From Verrucomicrobiota bacterium (GTDB taxonomy: Bacteria > Verrucomicrobiota > Verrucomicrobiia > Opitutales > Opitutaceae): a DNA stretch of 64,000 nt. The stretch is from positions 186,001-250,000 of the forward strand of contig JAEZGX010000030.1 of NCBI GenBank assembly GCA_023416735.1, in the 5' to 3' direction. Shown here piece after piece: positions 1 through 7,522 of this stretch. A model generated the notes under the pieces. It was not told the origin of the DNA and ran no database searches. It worked only from the letters and a program-made list of their open reading frames with translations. The stretch's first letter is position 1, and the number at the start of each line of letters is the position of its first letter. The translations under genes and the position numbers were made by a program.

Positions 1-849
1 CATACGATGCTTCAGGTCACGACCGAAAGCACCGACGCCGCCCAGCAGCTCGCCGACGTCGTCTCGCAACAGGCCGCCGCCCTCGAGCAAACCGCCGCGT
101 CGCTCGAAGAGCTCACCACCACCAATCGCCAGAATTCCGACCACGCCCGCGCCATCGCCACGCGTATGAAGGAAACCGATACACTCGTGCAGCGCGCCAC
201 CGAATCCATGCGGCACCTCGTCGCCGCCGTGCAGCAGATCGCCACCACCAGCGGCCAGACCAAACACATCGCCAGCACCATCGACGAAATTTCCTTCCAG
301 ACCAATCTCCTCGCCCTCAACGCCTCCATCGAAGCCGCCCGCGCCGGCGAAGCCGGAGCCGGTTTCGCCGTGGTCGCCGAAGAGGTCCGGCAAATGGCGA
401 TGCGCGCCGCCGCCGAATCCGCCTCCATCGCCAAGCTGATCGAGGGCGCCCACCAGCTCACCGGCGAGGGCGTCGCACTCAGCGAAAAAGTAAACGCCGT
501 CTTCCAACAGGTCGAAGCGCAAGCCCGCACCGCCAGCGGTTGCATGACGGGTATTCAGTCTTCCTCCGAGGAACTCGTTCGCGGAATCGAGGAAATCAAC
601 TCCGCCACGCGCAACCTCGACGCCCAAACACAACAAACCGCCGCCATCGCCCAGGAAAACGCGTCCACCGCCGAATTCATCGACACCCAAACCGCCGCCC
701 TCGGCTCCAGTATCGCGCTGCTCGAAACCCTCATCGCGCTCGATCAAGCCGCCACCGCTCCCCTCCCCGCCGCCTCCACCACACCTCCTCCATCGTCCGC
801 CTCCGCCGCCGATCGAGAGCCGGACCTGATTGCGACCGCCCGCGAATAA
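1..849 (+). CDS. Methyl-accepting chemotaxis protein, C-terminal part (5' end outside window)
   Basis: The frame is already open at base 1 (His-Thr before the Met at base 7), so the gene begins upstream of the window. What remains is a cytoplasmic MCP signalling domain: long Ala/Glu/Gln-rich coiled-coil helices around a hairpin tip. Counted from the Met at base 7, the tip is at about residues 94-135 (EISFQTNLLALNASIEAARA, then GAGFAVVAEEVR). This tip binds CheA/CheW in chemoreceptor arrays, and the flanking Gln/Glu pairs are possible methylation sites. The C terminus is a Pro/Ser/Thr-rich tail with no NWETF-type CheR/CheB tether. A second chemoreceptor starts 8 bases downstream, so the two are probably co-transcribed. 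The sensory part cannot be judged. Confidence 0.93.
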   Translation, partial: HTMLQVTTESTDAAQQLADVVSQQAAALEQTAASLEELTTTNRQNSDHARAIATRMKETDTLVQRATESMRHLVAAVQQIATTSGQTKHIASTIDEISFQTNLLALNASIEAARAGEAGAGFAVVAEEVRQMAMRAAAESASIAKLIEGAHQLTGEGVALSEKVNAVFQQVEAQARTASGCMTGIQSSSEELVRGIEEINSATRNLDAQTQQTAAIAQENASTAEFIDTQTAALGSSIALLETLIALDQAATAPLPAASTTPPPSSASAADREPDLIATARE

Positions 850-857
850 TCCGTCCC

Positions 858-2681
858 ATGCGACTCCATCTTTCGCTCAGCCGCCAACTCGTTCTGCTCG
901 TCGCGCTCCCGCTCGCCGGCGCGTTGATCTTTTCCGGCGTTGCCATCGTCCGGCTCGCCTTCGACGCCCGCGCACTCCGCCACACCGCCGAGCTCGTCGA
1001 ACTCACCTCCGAGGTCGTCTCCTTGCGCCGCGCCTTGCTCACCGAGATGGCCGCCACGTGGGACCGCTATGATCCGGGCGTTCAGGTCCCACTCGACGGG
1101 CTCGCCCGGGAAACCGATTCCGTCGCGCAACGCCTCTCCGCTCACTTCGCCTCACCGCGGATCGGCTCGCTCGTCTCCGACGAGGTTCACACCCAAGCCG
1201 CCACGCTTCACCGGCTCGTCGAAAGTCTTTCCAGCCCTCGCAGTTTCTTCGCCACTCACGATCGCTCCGCCTCCCGCTCCGCACCCGCTGCCGCCGCCGA
1301 ACGCGCCCGCTATCACGAGGTATTCGAACAGATTTTCGCGCTCATGACCACGCTCAACGCCCACGCCGACTCCGCGTCGCTGCGTTCGCGTCTCGACGGT
1401 CTCGTCTGGTCCGGCCGCCTCGCTGTCGCAGCCGAAATCGAACGCACCCGCTACGCTCACGGCCTGGAGGTTCCTGAACTCACGGTGCTCGAGATCATGC
1501 ACGTCCTTCAGGCTTCATCCCAGGTGCGCTACTTCGAATCCAATGCCGCGCTCATGGCGCCGCCCGAACTGCGCGACTTCTGGCAACAAACCCTCTCCAC
1601 GCCTGCTTACGCGAGTATTCAAAATCTTCGGACCGCCGCCTTCAACACCACCGCCACCGATCCTGTCCCGTTCGATCATCGGGTCCGCGATCGCTGGACC
1701 GCCGCCACTCTCGAACGACGCGATCTTCTCGCCCGCGTCGAACCGTATCTGCTCTCCGAACTGCGCGGGGTCCTCGCCCGCCAGCAAGCCTTCGTCTCCC
1801 GGGATCTTCGCCAGCGACTCCTGTTCGTCGGCGCACTCACGCTCGTCTCGCTCTCGGTCGCGTTTGTTTCGATCCGCCGGACCAACCGTCTCGTCCGCTC
1901 CGCGCTGAACGGCCTTCGCGATGGCGCGAAAGCCATTACCGACGCCGTCAAATCCTCCACCGCCGCCGCCCATCGCCTCGCGCAAGGCGCCTCCAGCGAG
2001 GCCGCCGGCCTCGAGCAAACCGGCGCCGCGCTCGTCACGCTTACTTCGGTCAATCAGCAAAATGTCGACGCCGCCCGCCAGTCGGTCGACCACATGCGCC
2101 AGACGAGCACCTTGGTCGCCGAGTCGCGCCAAACCATGACGGCTCTGACCGAGACCATGCAGAAGATCTCCGACTCGAGCAACGCCACGCATCGGATCGT
2201 GAAAACGATGAACGAGATCTCGTTTCAAACGAGCATCCTCGCCCTCAACGCCTCCATCGAAGCCGCCAGCGCCGGCGCCGCCGGCACAGGTTTTGCCGTC
2301 GTCGCCGACGAGGTTCGCAACCTTGCCAAACGCGCCGCCGACGCCACCGCCGAAACCGGCCGGCTCGTCGACGAATCGCGCGCCGCCATTTCACGCGGCG
2401 ACACGCTGACTCAAGAGGTCGCCGAGGCGCTCCGCGAACTCGAGTCCAACGCCGCCGTCTCCGCCGACGGAATGCGCCTCATCCAAACGTCCTCCGAACA
2501 GATGCTGACCAACATGCAGCACATCAACACCGGCAATCGCTCCCTGGAAGGCGTCACGCAGCAAAACGCCGCCATCGCCGAGCACAACGCCTCGAGCTCC
2601 GCCGCCATCGCCGCCGAAACCGAGCACCTCACTCACACGATCGGCGCCCTCGAACACGTCCTCCTCGGCCGCCGCGCCTAA
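858..2681 (+). CDS. Methyl-accepting chemotaxis protein with large periplasmic sensor domain
   Basis: A 607-residue transmembrane chemoreceptor. The start is the ATG at 858, directly followed by a basic stretch and the first membrane helix (about residues 10-32). A helical periplasmic sensor of about 280 residues follows; its all-alpha, Arg/Leu-rich look recalls NIT-type nitrate/nitrite sensor domains, but I cannot confirm that family. The second membrane helix is near 320-338. The signalling hairpin tip is near 453-495 (EISFQTSILALNASIEAASA, then GTGFAVVADEVRNLAKRAAD). No HAMP domain is obvious; the second helix runs almost directly into the coiled coil. It lies 8 bases after another MCP and ends before a good terminator. 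The ligand is unknown. Confidence 0.92.
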   Translation: MRLHLSLSRQLVLLVALPLAGALIFSGVAIVRLAFDARALRHTAELVELTSEVVSLRRALLTEMAATWDRYDPGVQVPLDGLARETDSVAQRLSAHFASPRIGSLVSDEVHTQAATLHRLVESLSSPRSFFATHDRSASRSAPAAAAERARYHEVFEQIFALMTTLNAHADSASLRSRLDGLVWSGRLAVAAEIERTRYAHGLEVPELTVLEIMHVLQASSQVRYFESNAALMAPPELRDFWQQTLSTPAYASIQNLRTAAFNTTATDPVPFDHRVRDRWTAATLERRDLLARVEPYLLSELRGVLARQQAFVSRDLRQRLLFVGALTLVSLSVAFVSIRRTNRLVRSALNGLRDGAKAITDAVKSSTAAAHRLAQGASSEAAGLEQTGAALVTLTSVNQQNVDAARQSVDHMRQTSTLVAESRQTMTALTETMQKISDSSNATHRIVKTMNEISFQTSILALNASIEAASAGAAGTGFAVVADEVRNLAKRAADATAETGRLVDESRAAISRGDTLTQEVAEALRELESNAAVSADGMRLIQTSSEQMLTNMQHINTGNRSLEGVTQQNAAIAEHNASSSAAIAAETEHLTHTIGALEHVLLGRRA

Positions 2682-2691
2682 GCCCAAAAAT

Positions 2692-2718
2692 GTAGGCCGT
2701 GGCTCCCGACCCCGCCGC
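2692..2718. repeat. Degenerate copy of intergenic GTAGG...CTCCCGACCCCGCC repeat
   Basis: The text GTAGGCCGTGGCTCCCGACC followed by CCGCCG lies in the gap between convergent genes. It resembles copies at 5951-5988 and 15175-15200 (GTAGGGCGGG, a TCTCCCGA core, then CCCCGCC). The repeat appears only outside genes, and its ends can pair, so it is probably a REP-like dispersed element. This copy is the most diverged. Confidence 0.55.
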
Positions 2719-2731
2719 TTCGCCCCGTAGC

Positions 2732-2753
2732 GCGGTCACCCTGACCGCTTTTT
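2732..2753 (+). terminator. Rho-independent terminator after the chemoreceptor pair
   Basis: A perfect 7-bp stem GCGGTCA/TGACCGC with a CCC loop is followed directly by TTTTT on the plus strand. It lies 50 bases after the stop codon of the second chemoreceptor and before the convergent priA stop, where a terminator is expected. Confidence 0.85.
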
Positions 2754-2767
2754 CATACGCCTCGCGC

Positions 2768-5005
2768 CTACATCAAATTCATCGGATCCACATCCATCAC
2801 CTGCACCATATCTTCCGGCCACGCGAACTCCGCCCTCAGCCGCGCCAGCTCCGGCACCACTTTCGTCACGCCATTCGTCAAATACCACAGCTGCCAGCGA
2901 TACTCGTCCTTGATCTTCTCGATCGGCGCCGCTGAGGGACCTTTCAACTCCACGCGCTCGCCGATTTCCTTCTCCACCAGGCGAGCCCACTGTTCGGCGA
3001 AGAATTTCAACTTGTCCGGATTGGGTCCGCGAAACACGTGATGAATCAAATGCCGGTAGGGCGGATAATGATACGCCTTCCGAATCGCCAGTTCCGACGC
3101 CGCAAATCCGGCAAAATCCGCGTGTCGTGAAAACTGGATCGGCTCCGCCTGCGGCGTGAAGGTCTGCACGATCACTTCGCCCGCCCGATCTCCCCGCCCC
3201 GCCCGCCCCGCCACTTGCACCAATAACTGAAAGGTCCGCTCGTTCGCGCGAAAATCCGGGATGTGCATCGACATGTCCGCATCCACGAGCCCCACCAGCG
3301 TCACATTCGGAAAATCCAGCCCTTTCGCGATCATCTGCGTTCCCACCAGCACGTCTATCTTTCCCGCCCGAAACTGCGCCAGCACTTCGCGAAACCGGTT
3401 CTTCTTCGACATCGCGTCCGTATCCATTCGTTCGATGCGCGCCTGCGGCAACACCCGTCGCACCGCCTCCTCCACTCGCTGCGTCCCCAGTCCTTTCCAT
3501 CGGATATCCGGCGCCGCGCATTTCGGGCACCGCGACGGCGCCGCGCGTTGATCGCCGCACAAGTGACACCGTAGCATCTCGTCCGCGCGATGATACGTCA
3601 TCGTGATGCTGCAGTGCGCACACTCCTCCACGTGCCCGCATTTCGTGCACAGCATCGACGACGAATAACCGCGCCGATTGATGAACAGAATCGTCTGCTC
3701 CTTCCGTTCGAACCGCCCCTGCATCGCGTCCACCAGCTTCCGCGACAAGGTCGTGAACGACCGCTGACGCATCGCCTCGATTCGCAGATCGACCACCTCG
3801 ATCTTCGGCAGCTGCCGCGCATCGACGCGCTGCGTCAACTGCAGCAGCCGATACTTTCCCGCCTCGACGTTCACGAAACTCTCCAAGGACGGCGTCGCCG
3901 ATCCCAACAGGCACACCGCTCCGTTCAACTTCGCCCGCATCACCGCCACGTCGCGTCCATGATAGCGGGGCGTTTCATCCTGCTTGTAAGCCGGCTCATG
4001 CTCTTCATCGACCACGATCAGCCGCAGATTCGTCACCGGCGCGAACACCGCCGACCTCGCGCCCACCACCACCCGAGCCTCCCCCGTCGCCAGCGCTAGC
4101 CAGCCATCGAACCGCTCCCCTTCGCTCAGATGGCTGTGCCACACCACGCAACGATGTCCGGGAGCGATCGCTTCCAGCCGCGACCTCAACCGCGCCACCG
4201 TCTGCGGCGTCAGCGCCACCTCGGGCACGAGAAAAATCACTCCGCCACCCGCCTTCAACGCCGTGTCGATCGCGCGCAGATACACTTCCGTTTTTCCCGA
4301 ACCCGTCACGCCGTGCAACAGCGTCACGCCAAACTTGTTCTCCGCCAGACTCGCATCCAGCGCCGCGACCGCCCCCGACTGCTCGGCATTCAACGCATGC
4401 GGCTGCGCCGCCACCAACTCGCCCGCCGCAAAATCGTCTCCATACGCCACCCGCTCCACCCGCCGGATTTCCTCGCGCAACACCCCGCGTTTCACCAACG
4501 CCGCCGCCGTCCCCGCCGCCACTCCCAATCGCGTCAACACCAGCCCTTTCTTCTGCGGACGAAACTGCTGCGCCAAAAATCGATAAAGCTTCGCCTGCTG
4601 CGGCGCGCGTTTCTCCATCTCCGCGACGTCCTCCGTGCTCAACGCGCGCGCCACCACGAGGGACTTTTCATGCTTCACCGTCGCCCCGTTCCGCACCGCC
4701 GCCGGCAACATCGTCTCGATCACTTCATCGACGCCGCACGCGTAATACGCCGCCATCCAGCGCGCCAGCCGCAGCAGTTCCTCAGACAACGCCGGAAACG
4801 GATGCAGCACTTGCGCAATCGTTTTCAGTTTCTCCACCGGAAAATCCGTCGGCAACCCCACCTCGCCCACGATCCCGAGCTTCGTCGTCCGCCCGACCGG
4901 CACGCGCACCAGCGACCCCACCGCCACGTCTTCGCGCAAATGCTCCGCCACGCGATAGTGCAGCAGCTTGTCGAACCCCGCGAGCGGATGAACGCCGACG
5001 ATCAT
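2768..5005 (-). CDS. priA: Primosomal protein N' (replication restart helicase PriA)
   Basis: PriA is a 3'-5' superfamily 2 DNA helicase that recognises stalled forks and reloads the replisome. The 745-residue product has an N-terminal DNA-binding part opening with MIVGVHPLAGFDKLLHYRV, Walker A HGVTGSGKTEV near residue 232, a DEAH-type box VVDEEHE near 331, a helicase C-terminal lobe, and the family's zinc-binding insertion at about 450-495 with paired CxxC motifs (CTKCGHVEEC, CHLCGD, CPKC). I placed the start at the ATG at 5005 because it matches usual PriA N termini. An in-frame upstream start at 5092 would add 29 Arg/Lys-rich residues unlike the family and would almost abut the divergent Fur-family gene. 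It is convergent with the chemoreceptor genes. Confidence 0.96.
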   Translation of the reverse strand: MIVGVHPLAGFDKLLHYRVAEHLREDVAVGSLVRVPVGRTTKLGIVGEVGLPTDFPVEKLKTIAQVLHPFPALSEELLRLARWMAAYYACGVDEVIETMLPAAVRNGATVKHEKSLVVARALSTEDVAEMEKRAPQQAKLYRFLAQQFRPQKKGLVLTRLGVAAGTAAALVKRGVLREEIRRVERVAYGDDFAAGELVAAQPHALNAEQSGAVAALDASLAENKFGVTLLHGVTGSGKTEVYLRAIDTALKAGGGVIFLVPEVALTPQTVARLRSRLEAIAPGHRCVVWHSHLSEGERFDGWLALATGEARVVVGARSAVFAPVTNLRLIVVDEEHEPAYKQDETPRYHGRDVAVMRAKLNGAVCLLGSATPSLESFVNVEAGKYRLLQLTQRVDARQLPKIEVVDLRIEAMRQRSFTTLSRKLVDAMQGRFERKEQTILFINRRGYSSSMLCTKCGHVEECAHCSITMTYHRADEMLRCHLCGDQRAAPSRCPKCAAPDIRWKGLGTQRVEEAVRRVLPQARIERMDTDAMSKKNRFREVLAQFRAGKIDVLVGTQMIAKGLDFPNVTLVGLVDADMSMHIPDFRANERTFQLLVQVAGRAGRGDRAGEVIVQTFTPQAEPIQFSRHADFAGFAASELAIRKAYHYPPYRHLIHHVFRGPNPDKLKFFAEQWARLVEKEIGERVELKGPSAAPIEKIKDEYRWQLWYLTNGVTKVVPELARLRAEFAWPEDMVQVMDVDPMNLM

Positions 5006-5094
5006 CCCGCGATCACGCCGCGCAAATTCCCGCGACGCAACACGCTTCCCACCGCGCTTTCTCACGCATTGACACACCTTCCTCCCCGGCAACA

Positions 5095-5568
5095 GTGCGC
5101 CTCGTGAACATCCCCGCTGCGCGCGAAAAGTTCAGAAAATTTCTTACCCAAAAAGGCCTGCGCGTCACCAACCAGCGGCTCGCCATCTTCGACGCTGCCC
5201 TCGCGCAAAAGGAGCATTTCACCGCCGAACAATTGCTCGATTACGCCCGCGACATCGACGATTCCGTCTCCCGCGCCACCGTTTACCGCACGCTCCCGAT
5301 CATGACCGAGAGCGAACTGCTCCGCGAGGTCGACATCGGCTCCGGCGAAAAATTCTACCGGCCCAGCGAAGCGGGCAGCAGCAACCAGGTCGCCCAGGTC
5401 GTCTGTCTCGACTGCGACAAAATCTTCGAAATCAGCGCTCCGTTCATGAGCTGGTATGGCAATACCGTTTCCTCGAAGCTCGGACTCACCCCCGTTTCTC
5501 AGCGTCTCCAAGTCAGCGCGCGCTGCGACACGCTCCGGCTCACCGGCACCTGCCCGCGCCGCAGTTGA
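5095..5568 (+). CDS. Fur-family transcriptional regulator lacking the His-rich metal motif
   Basis: A 157-residue Fur/Zur/PerR-type winged-helix repressor with GTG start (a second GTG at 5104 is possible). The DNA-binding half is canonical: GLRVTNQRLAIFDA at about 21-34, H41 in KEHFTAEQLL, and recognition-helix text SRATVYRTLPIM at 59-70. The dimerisation half keeps the structural cysteine pair C104-x2-C107 and has C144 and C153. The usual HHDHxxC segment before the first cysteine is replaced by SSNQVAQVVC, and the late His of the family is Gln (PVSQRLQV). So it looks like a family member whose regulatory metal site has been lost or rebuilt. It is divergent from priA; a TPR gene starts 7 bases downstream. 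The regulon is unknown. Confidence 0.88.
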   Translation: MRLVNIPAAREKFRKFLTQKGLRVTNQRLAIFDAALAQKEHFTAEQLLDYARDIDDSVSRATVYRTLPIMTESELLREVDIGSGEKFYRPSEAGSSNQVAQVVCLDCDKIFEISAPFMSWYGNTVSSKLGLTPVSQRLQVSARCDTLRLTGTCPRRS

Positions 5569-5575
5569 TCGCACC

Positions 5576-5944
5576 ATGGCCCGCGCCCACGACCACGAGT
5601 TCGAAATCAAGTTCTTCGAGACGGTTCTCAAACGCGACCCGTCCTATGCCGATGTCGTCGAGATCCTGGGCGGTCTCTACACCAAGCAAGGTCGCATCGT
5701 CGACGGGTTGCGCATGGATCGCCGCCTTGTCCGGCTCCTCCCCTCGAACGCCACCGCCCACTACAACCTCGCCTGCAGCCTTGCGCTCGTGAAACGCAAA
5801 GCCGCTGCCCTGCGCTCTCTCCGCCAGGCCGTGGAGCTCGGCTACCGCGATTTCGATTGGATGCAGCAGGATCCCGATCTCGACGGCTTGAAGGAGCACC
5901 CCGACTTCATCGCCCTTCTCAATCAGCTCAAACCCCAGAGCTAA
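5576..5944 (+). CDS. Small TPR-containing protein
   Basis: A 122-residue, mostly helical soluble protein with tetratricopeptide features: LKRDPSYADVVEILGGLYTK, then LLPSNATAHYNLACSLALVK and an Ala/Leu-rich third helix pair. The C-terminal part (DFDWMQQDPDLDGLKEHPDF) matches the tail commonly seen in bacterial TPR proteins of this size. TPRs mediate protein-protein contacts; no partner can be named. The ATG at 5576 is chosen because the TPR fold begins right after it and it sits 7 bases beyond the upstream stop, so it is probably co-transcribed with the Fur-family gene. No signal peptide or membrane segment. Confidence 0.85.
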   Translation: MARAHDHEFEIKFFETVLKRDPSYADVVEILGGLYTKQGRIVDGLRMDRRLVRLLPSNATAHYNLACSLALVKRKAAALRSLRQAVELGYRDFDWMQQDPDLDGLKEHPDFIALLNQLKPQS

Positions 5945-5950
5945 ACCCAA

Positions 5951-5988
5951 CTATAGGGCGGGCTCTCCCGACCCCGCCGGCGGGTCCC
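5951..5988. repeat. Intergenic GGCGGG...CCCGACCCCGCC repeat
   Basis: CTATAGGGCGGGCTCTCCCG is followed by ACCCCGCCGGCGGGTCCC between convergent genes. GGCGGG can pair with CCCGCC-type text on the other side, giving a GC-rich hairpin. It closely matches the copy at 15175-15200. The element has no T tract and is better read as a dispersed repeat than as a terminator. Confidence 0.65.
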
Positions 5989-5990
5989 AA

Positions 5991-6014
5991 GTAGGAGCCT
6001 GTTTGCAGGCGATC
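5991..6014. repeat. GTAGGAGCCTGTTTGCAGGCGATC palindromic repeat
   Basis: A second short palindromic unit follows directly: GCCTG (5997-6001), loop TTTG, CAGGC (6006-6010), flanked by GTAGGA and GATC. From memory, very similar GTAGGAGCCTGC...GCAGGCGA units recur in intergenic DNA of Opitutaceae-like genomes. Only one copy occurs in this window, so that is not shown here. Confidence 0.5.
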
Positions 6015-6035
6015 TCCACATTTGCGGGCAATCCT

Positions 6036-7058
6036 TCACCTCACCCCAAACAACTGCTGTAACACCGCCTCCAGGTCCGACGCCGCGCGCCACTGCCCGC
6101 GCACTTTAGCCGCCAGCGTCCTGCTCCGATCTTTCCGGCCCAACTCCAGGTCCACCTCCACGACCACCGGCCGGTTCATCTCCAAATCTTTCGCCTCGTC
6201 CGCTGACAGCGGCCTCCAGCCAAACGGAATTCCGCTCCAATTGAATCGGACTTCCCAGCCGTTCACGATCATCGGCATCGGCCCCGTCACCAGCGAAGGA
6301 TATCGCCGCACGAAATCCGGCACGCGTCGCGTCGCGATGCGCACGACCGCCACCGGCTCCATCTGCCGGAAATAATCGTCAAACGTATCCACTTTTCCCT
6401 CACGCCACTGGTTCATGAAATCCAGCGGATCGAAACCCATCAAATTCATCCCGTTCCACATGCCGTGGTCGTTTCTGCTTCCGAACTTCCGCGCATCATA
6501 CCACGCCTGAAAGTCCGTCGTCACCGCCACGCCGATTTCGAAATGCAGGTGCGCCCGCTCCTTCGGCAGCACATAGCCGCCCGCGCTGTGCCCCATCACT
6601 CCGATCGGCTGACCGCGCTTCACCGCCACGCCCGGCCTGATCGCGTCGTCGATCCGCGCGAGATGCGCATAAAGCGTATACACCGCCGGCGACATGTCCG
6701 GATGCTCGATTACCACGTAGCGGCCGTAACTGCTTTTCCCCGCCACGCGGCTCGTGTGACGCACCACGCCGTCCATCGCCGCAAACACCGGATCCGTCGG
6801 CGCCCCCTGCCGGTCCCGCCCGATCGGCTTGATGTCGATTCCTTCGTGAAACTGCCTTCCGCCACTGCGCACGCCGCCAAATCCGCCCGAAGCGGGATCG
6901 CCCGACCCGGCGTGCTGTAGAAACTCGCTCGGCGCACGCCGCTGCTCCCACGCTTTGCTCGGCGTCGGCCACACGATCTCCACGCGCTGCTTCGCCCACC
7001 CCTCCGCCATCCCGGCGAGCAACACGCCCGCGCTGAACATCCATCGCATCCACCTCAT
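6036..7058 (-). CDS. Exported M23-family metallopeptidase (LytM/peptidoglycan endopeptidase fold)
   Basis: A 340-residue protein with an N-terminal signal peptide (about residues 1-23, ending AEGWAK). The zinc-site motifs of M23 peptidases are present: HEGID (H71, D75) and HLH (H169-H171) in AHLHFEI, with a nearby YTLYAHL segment. Members cut peptide crosslinks in peptidoglycan, or act as degenerate activators. The C-terminal ~120 residues (from about FDDYFRQ) form an extra region of unknown function. The start at 7058 overlaps the upstream stop as ATGA. It is the last gene of a four-gene minus-strand operon with hemW. It is probably periplasmic and concerned with the cell wall. Confidence 0.9.
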   Translation of the reverse strand: MRWMRWMFSAGVLLAGMAEGWAKQRVEIVWPTPSKAWEQRRAPSEFLQHAGSGDPASGGFGGVRSGGRQFHEGIDIKPIGRDRQGAPTDPVFAAMDGVVRHTSRVAGKSSYGRYVVIEHPDMSPAVYTLYAHLARIDDAIRPGVAVKRGQPIGVMGHSAGGYVLPKERAHLHFEIGVAVTTDFQAWYDARKFGSRNDHGMWNGMNLMGFDPLDFMNQWREGKVDTFDDYFRQMEPVAVVRIATRRVPDFVRRYPSLVTGPMPMIVNGWEVRFNWSGIPFGWRPLSADEAKDLEMNRPVVVEVDLELGRKDRSRTLAAKVRGQWRAASDLEAVLQQLFGVR

Positions 7059-7522
7059 CGTTTCACCTCCTCGCGCACGCGCGCCGTCGTTTGCTGCAAC
7101 CGCCGCACCAGCGCGTCCAGTTCCGCATCCGAAATTTCCAGAAAAACCAACAACTCGCCTTCCCCCAGCGGCGTTTCGATCGGCCGCGCCCCGAGCGCTT
7201 CGCCATCGACGATCAACACCAGCCGCCGTCCTTGGTTCGCCGCCGTCAGGCGATAAAGATCCCGCGCCGCCTCCCGCGTCAGCCGAAACAGCACGCACCG
7301 CCCCAATTCCACCTCCGCCATCTTCACCGCCACGAAATCGAATTCCGTCAGCACCGGTTTCGCCTCGATCGCCAACGTCACCTGGCTCACCGGCAAACTC
7401 ACTTCCACTCCCGCTCCACGGGTCTCGAGATAGAAACGCGCCAACGCCCTCTCCTCCTCCACGCGCGTCGTCTGACATCCCGCCGCGAAGAGCGCGATCG
7501 TTGCCAACACTCGTCCCGTCAT
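7055..7522 (-). CDS. Lipoprotein with SecD/SecDF P1-head-like domain
   Basis: A 155-residue protein. Its N terminus, MTGRVLATIALFAAGCQTT, carries a lipobox with acylation Cys at C16, so the mature protein is membrane-anchored. The remaining residues (VVFLT-like text CVLFRLTREAARDLYRLT, GRRLVLIVDGEALGARPIETP, GEGELLVFLEISDAELDALV) resemble the periplasmic P1 head of SecD/SecDF, which contacts translocating proteins. This resemblance is by eye only. The start overlaps the upstream stop and the stop overlaps the next start, each as ATGA, so translation is likely coupled. An accessory role in envelope protein handling is an inference. Confidence 0.75.
   Translation of the reverse strand: MTGRVLATIALFAAGCQTTRVEEERALARFYLETRGAGVEVSLPVSQVTLAIEAKPVLTEFDFVAVKMAEVELGRCVLFRLTREAARDLYRLTAANQGRRLVLIVDGEALGARPIETPLGEGELLVFLEISDAELDALVRRLQQTTARVREEVKR

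Noticed and set aside
540..857. Upstream in-frame extension of the second chemoreceptor
   Set aside because: It overlaps the first chemoreceptor in another frame and has an Arg/Pro/His-rich shadow composition; the ATG at 858 directly precedes a normal first membrane helix.
5006..5092. N-terminal extension of PriA (29 residues)
   Set aside because: The Arg/Lys-rich text has no PriA similarity; the ATG at 5005 gives the usual N terminus.
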